Below, piece by piece: positions 5,322 to 8,390 of a stretch of DNA of 8,390 nucleotides. The first letter of the stretch is position 1, and each line of letters starts with the position of its first letter. This DNA comes from Bacteroidota bacterium (lineage in GTDB: Bacteria > Bacteroidota > Bacteroidia > Bacteroidales > VadinHA17). Where the stretch lies: positions 1-8,390 of the forward strand of contig DAOWNN010000078.1 in NCBI GenBank assembly GCA_030642585.1, written 5' to 3'. The notes below the pieces were generated by a model. The model searched no databases and was not told the DNA's origin. It worked only from the letters and a program-made list of their open reading frames with translations. The translations under genes were made by a program, and so were the position numbers.

Positions 5322-7064
5322 TTATAGAATCCCAAGGTCTTTTTTAATTGCAAGTATCTTGCCATCCAGTTGTTTTCCTGCTTTTGAGAAATCTTCTTTA
5401 TGAGGCAGAGGCATTTTTACACTCATATAGAATTTAATTTTTGGCTCTGTACCTGAAGGACGAACAGATATTTTTGATCCGTTTTTTAAGAAAAATTGAA
5501 GCACATTTGATTTGGGTAATGGAAGAGAGCTTTCTTTTCCGGTTTGCAGATCAAAACTTTTTTGACTGAGATAATCATGGATTTTCATAATTTCTGAATT
5601 ACCCAGGCTTTTTGGAGGATTGTTCCTGAAGCCGTTCATCATTTCCTGAATTTCTTCGGCTCCGGATTTCCCTTTTCTGACTATATTCTCCAGGGATTCT
5701 TTATAAAAATCAAATTCCAGGTAAATATCGATCAATAATTCAAAGAGGCTTTTTCCTTTAGACCTGGCCCATGCAGCTGTTTCCGCAATGAGAGCACAGG
5801 ACATAACTGCATCTTTATCCCTAACAAATTCCCCGGCAAGGTATCCATAGCTTTCTTCTCCCCCTCCAATAAATTTCTTATTACCCTCATTTTGTTTAAT
5901 AATGTCGGCAATATATTTGAAACCTGTGAGCACATCAAAATATTCCACACCGAACTTATTTGAAATATCGGCAATCAATTCACTTGTTACTATAGTTTTA
6001 CATACATATTCCTTTCCTTTCAATAAGCCCAGTTCTGCCCACCGGGTTAGAAGGTAATAAACAAGTAAAGATCCTGTCTGGTTGCCATTGAGGATAATAA
6101 ATTCATTCGAAAGGTCTCTCACCGCAATGCCCACCCGGTCGGCATCCGGATCTGTTGCCATTACCAGTTCAGCGTCCAGTAGATTGGCTTTTTCCAGTGC
6201 CATTTTTAAGGCGGCAGATTCCTCCGGGTTGGGAGAGACAACAGTAGGGAAATTCCCGTCTACAACATCTTGTTCAGGAACATTGATAATATTTGTGAAT
6301 CCAAATTTCTGCAGAACTTTTGGCACCAGTTCAACCCCTGTTCCATGTATGGGTGTATACACAATTTTCATTTCTGAATTCTCTTTGATGGCTTCAGGAG
6401 AAAGAGACAATTCATGGATTTTGCCTAAATAGATATTATCGATTTCTTTCCCAATAAGTTTGATATTGTTTTCCGGACCATTATATTTCACTTCTTCGAT
6501 CGAAGATATCTGATTCACCCCCTCGATAATATTGTGGTCATGTGGCGCAATAATCTGGCCTCCGTCTTCCCAGTAGGCCTTAAAACCATTGTACTCCTTT
6601 GGATTGTGGGAAGCAGTAATGACTATTCCTCCCTGGCAGCCAAAATGACGAATGGCAAAAGAAAGTTCAGGTGTGGGCCTCAGGGATTCAAATAAGTAAA
6701 TATGAAAACCATTTCCGGAAAATATTCCTGCAGCAGTCCTGGCATATAAAGGACTTCTATTCCTGCAATCATAGGCTATAGCAATTTTTATCTGTTTCTT
6801 ATGGGCAAAACACTTTTTCAGGTAGTTTGAATAACCCTGGGTAGCCATCCCTACTGTATAAATGTTCATGCGGTTTGTACCGGCACCCATGATACCTCTC
6901 AAACCTCCTGTTCCAAATTCCAGGTCTTTATAAAAGGCCTCAATCATTGCCTCTTCATTGCTCATTAGTTGCCTGACTTCCGCTTTTGTTGCATCATCAT
7001 AATTGCCATCCAGCCATGACTGTGCCCGTTTTTTAACTGTTTCTATCAATTTGGAATTGTCCAT
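5322..7064 (-). CDS. Phosphoglucomutase/phosphomannomutase (alpha-D-phosphohexomutase)
   Basis: This cytoplasmic enzyme interconverts hexose-6-phosphate and hexose-1-phosphate through a phosphoserine. In this context glucose-1-phosphate for dTDP-sugar synthesis is the likely product. The 580 residues match the long PGM2/PgcA subgroup (B. subtilis PgcA is about the same size). All four active-site loops are present: TASHNP with catalytic Ser152 (150-155), the Mg-binding DPDADR (305-310), the sugar-specificity loop GGGEESYG (400-407), and the phosphate-binding VRPSGTEPK (534-542). The N-terminal LEFGTGGLRGIMGAGTNRMN (48-67) is also typical. ATG at 7064 was chosen because it begins just before the family N-terminus. 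The gene follows rfbD by 21 bases and is probably cotranscribed with it. Glucose versus mannose preference cannot be read from the sequence, so I leave the symbol blank (pgcA-like). Confidence 0.93.
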   Translation of the reverse strand: MDNSKLIETVKKRAQSWLDGNYDDATKAEVRQLMSNEEAMIEAFYKDLEFGTGGLRGIMGAGTNRMNIYTVGMATQGYSNYLKKCFAHKKQIKIAIAYDCRNRSPLYARTAAGIFSGNGFHIYLFESLRPTPELSFAIRHFGCQGGIVITASHNPKEYNGFKAYWEDGGQIIAPHDHNIIEGVNQISSIEEVKYNGPENNIKLIGKEIDNIYLGKIHELSLSPEAIKENSEMKIVYTPIHGTGVELVPKVLQKFGFTNIINVPEQDVVDGNFPTVVSPNPEESAALKMALEKANLLDAELVMATDPDADRVGIAVRDLSNEFIILNGNQTGSLLVYYLLTRWAELGLLKGKEYVCKTIVTSELIADISNKFGVEYFDVLTGFKYIADIIKQNEGNKKFIGGGEESYGYLAGEFVRDKDAVMSCALIAETAAWARSKGKSLFELLIDIYLEFDFYKESLENIVRKGKSGAEEIQEMMNGFRNNPPKSLGNSEIMKIHDYLSQKSFDLQTGKESSLPLPKSNVLQFFLKNGSKISVRPSGTEPKIKFYMSVKMPLPHKEDFSKAGKQLDGKILAIKKDLGIL

Positions 7065-7085
7065 TTTAACTTTGTATTTTCAAGT

Positions 7086-7976
7086 TTAACCAGAGATGAG
7101 TTTAGAGAGATCTTTTAATTCATCCAAACATATTTTCAGGCCTTCTTCCCATTGGGGAATATGTAAATCATAATAATTGATGATTTTTTCTTTAGAGAGT
7201 ATACTGTATGCAGGTCTTTTTGCAGGTAATATATATTCTGTGCTTTTTACCGGAACGATGGAGCAAGGGAGGCTGGCTATGCTCTTAATTTTTGTTGCGA
7301 ATTCAAACCAGGTACAGCTTCCCTCGTTGGTGTAATGAAATATTCCCGGGATGAATTGTTTCTTTTCTTGCTCAACAGAATGAATAATACTTAATATGGC
7401 TTGAGCCAGGTGGCCGGCAAATGTTGGCGTGCCAAACTGGTCATCAACTACTTTCAGAACATCTTGTTCGCGACCCTTTTTCAGTATGCTTTTTACAAAA
7501 TTATGGCCATGGGATGAATACAGCCAGGAAGTGCGGATTATCATTCCCTGTTCATAACTAAGGCAGATTTTTTCTCCGGCAAGCTTTGATCGCCCATAGG
7601 CAGATTCAGGATGTGTGGGAAAATCCTCTGTATAAGGAACCTGTCCTTTTCCGTCAAAAACATAATCTGTAGATATATGAATAAGCCTTGTTCCGTGGCC
7701 CCGGATATTTTCAATAATATGCGCAAGAGCATCCGCATTGATTATCAAGGCCTTGTCCTCTTCCTCTTCGGCTTTATCAACAGCTGTATAGCCTGCACAA
7801 TTGATCAGGTAATCAATTTTTTTTGAGTTGAAATAATCATGTATTGAGGAAGGATTCTGCAGATCCAAATCATCAATATCAATAAAACTGAACTCACACC
7901 CGGCAAGCTTATGTGAATGTTTTTTAATTTCCCTGCCAAGTTGGCCGTCGGATCCTGTTACCAATACTTTTATCAC
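7086..7976 (-). CDS. rfbD: dTDP-4-dehydrorhamnose reductase
   Basis: RfbD (RmlD) is a cytoplasmic short-chain dehydrogenase/reductase. It reduces dTDP-4-dehydro-L-rhamnose to dTDP-L-rhamnose, the last step of the pathway that feeds O-antigen and other surface glycans. The 296-residue length is typical. The nucleotide-binding motif GSDGQLG is at 8-14, CAGYTAVDKAE at 60-70, STDYVFDG at 102-109, the catalytic Tyr127-xxx-Lys131 in YGRSK, and DDQFGTPT at 178-185. The start is GTG (7974-7976): no in-frame ATG lies just upstream, and MIKVLVTGSDGQLG begins exactly where the family does. It lies downstream of rfbC across a 223-base gap that holds degenerate repeats. The mutase gene follows after 21 bases, forming an rfbC-rfbD-mutase set. 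Confidence 0.95.
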   Translation of the reverse strand: MIKVLVTGSDGQLGREIKKHSHKLAGCEFSFIDIDDLDLQNPSSIHDYFNSKKIDYLINCAGYTAVDKAEEEEDKALIINADALAHIIENIRGHGTRLIHISTDYVFDGKGQVPYTEDFPTHPESAYGRSKLAGEKICLSYEQGMIIRTSWLYSSHGHNFVKSILKKGREQDVLKVVDDQFGTPTFAGHLAQAILSIIHSVEQEKKQFIPGIFHYTNEGSCTWFEFATKIKSIASLPCSIVPVKSTEYILPAKRPAYSILSKEKIINYYDLHIPQWEEGLKICLDELKDLSKLISG

Positions 7977-8021
7977 AAGAATGAGTTTGAGCCTATTTAT
8001 ATAAAAACTTCAATTGAATAG

Positions 8022-8148
8022 TCAAAAAGTTGCAAGCTTAAAGAGTAAGATATCAAGCTCAGAATATGTATTAATGACCAAATTAATTTATAACTTTTGG
8101 ACCATCAGACCTTTCGACTATTAGACTTTTACTATTCACTTTTTGACT
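8022..8148 (-). repeat. Degenerate tandem repeat plus an inverted unit between rfbC and rfbD
   Basis: Within the 223-base rfbC-rfbD gap, bases 8092-8148 read on the minus strand as about four imperfect units of 14-16 bases. The units are agtcaaaaagtgaat, agtaaaagtctaat, agtcgaaaggtctgat and ggtccaaaagttat, sharing the core AGTCnAAAAGTC. A single unit in the opposite orientation (gtcaaaaagt, 8022-8031) mirrors actttttgac at 8138-8147, so the two ends could pair across about 106 bases. No open reading frame occupies the gap. Similar 'agtc...aaagtc' runs occur in other Bacteroidota gaps from memory. Function is unknown. Confidence 0.55.
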
Positions 8149-8199
8149 TGTTTCACCGCAAACTTAACAATTATTTAAAAGCGTGAATTACACCTTTCT

Positions 8200-8390
8200 T
8201 TAATTATTCATTTCGGCTTTCGAAAATTCCGGAAAAGCTTGATCGCGCCCGGTCAGAACCATTTTTTCAGAAGGTATCATCCAGTCAATACCGAGCATGG
8301 AATCGTTAAATAAAATACCTCTTTCTGCCTGGGGATGATACAATACGCTACATTTATAAAGTACTGTAGCCTCTTCACTGAGTACTGAAA
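8200..8390 (-). CDS. rfbC: dTDP-4-dehydrorhamnose 3,5-epimerase, C-terminal part (cut by window edge)
   Basis: This is an open frame too short for most gene callers. It encodes 62 residues to the TAA at 8200-8202 and runs off the right edge (about one third of the usual 180 residues). The residues match the end of RfbC (RmlC): SVLSEEATVLYKCSVLYHP, then AERGILFNDSMLGIDW, followed by a variable tail (SEKMVLTGRDQAFPEFSKAE). The YKC segment and the ERGI...ND...GIDW block are the family's C-terminal hallmarks. The enzyme epimerises C3 and C5 of dTDP-4-dehydro-6-deoxy-D-glucose. The start lies beyond 8390. The order rfbC then rfbD on one strand is usual for dTDP-rhamnose loci. The part that is visible shows no frameshift. 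Confidence 0.9.
   Translation of the reverse strand, partial: SVLSEEATVLYKCSVLYHPQAERGILFNDSMLGIDWMIPSEKMVLTGRDQAFPEFSKAEMNN

Noticed and set aside
6082..6432. Plus-strand open frame of 116 codons inside the phosphohexomutase gene
   Set aside because: The minus-strand frame here carries the DPDADR metal loop and the conserved middle domain, so the plus frame is a shadow rich in Ser and Thr.
8092..8148. Repeat block as a CRISPR array
   Set aside because: The units are only 14-16 bases, imperfect and without unique spacers, and no cas gene is present.

Overview
The window looks like chromosomal DNA of a member of the Bacteroidota, probably a Bacteroidales-like or uncultured relative. The base composition is AT-rich and no start codon has an obvious Shine-Dalgarno sequence. 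A DUF3822 gene, a family I know essentially from this phylum, lies directly upstream of rsmD. There is a small lipoprotein with a Bacteroidota-style signal, and the intergenic gaps hold degenerate repeats of a kind common in the phylum. All assignments come from reading the sequence; no database search was run.

Layout from left to right: (1) 1-183 is non-coding. It holds a hairpin-forming inverted repeat and what looks like a solitary insertion-sequence or MITE end. (2) 184-2193 is a tight minus-strand operon, transcribed as membrane-anchored hypothetical protein, then DUF3822 protein, then RsmD (16S rRNA methyltransferase). Its genes overlap or are about 10 bases apart. (3) 2194-2485 is a divergent, very AT-rich promoter region with several small palindromes. 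(4) 2486-3916, on the plus strand, is a RecD/Dda-like superfamily 1 DNA helicase. (5) 3925-4158, on the minus strand, is a cation diffusion facilitator (CDF) gene broken after about 69 codons. It ends 8 bases from the convergent helicase gene. (6) 4197-5130, on the minus strand, holds a YjbQ/UPF0047 protein and a small lipoprotein. (7) 5322-8390, on the minus strand, is a nucleotide-sugar block: rfbC (C-terminal part only, cut by the window edge), rfbD and a phosphoglucomutase/phosphomannomutase.

Functional links: the phosphohexomutase can make glucose-1-phosphate, the precursor of dTDP-glucose. RfbC (3,5-epimerase) and RfbD (4-reductase) carry out the last two steps to dTDP-L-rhamnose. The right end is therefore the start of a surface-polysaccharide precursor locus, and rfbA/rfbB would be expected beyond base 8390. 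The left half is mostly housekeeping (rRNA modification, DNA helicase).

I found no convincing new defence, mobile or signalling system. The points most worth a second look are the amputated CDF gene beside the helicase, the isolated IS-like terminus, the degenerate tandem repeat inside the rfb operon, a perfect TGTGA-N6-TCACA palindrome just before the CDF start, and the uncharacterised membrane protein coupled to DUF3822 and rsmD.
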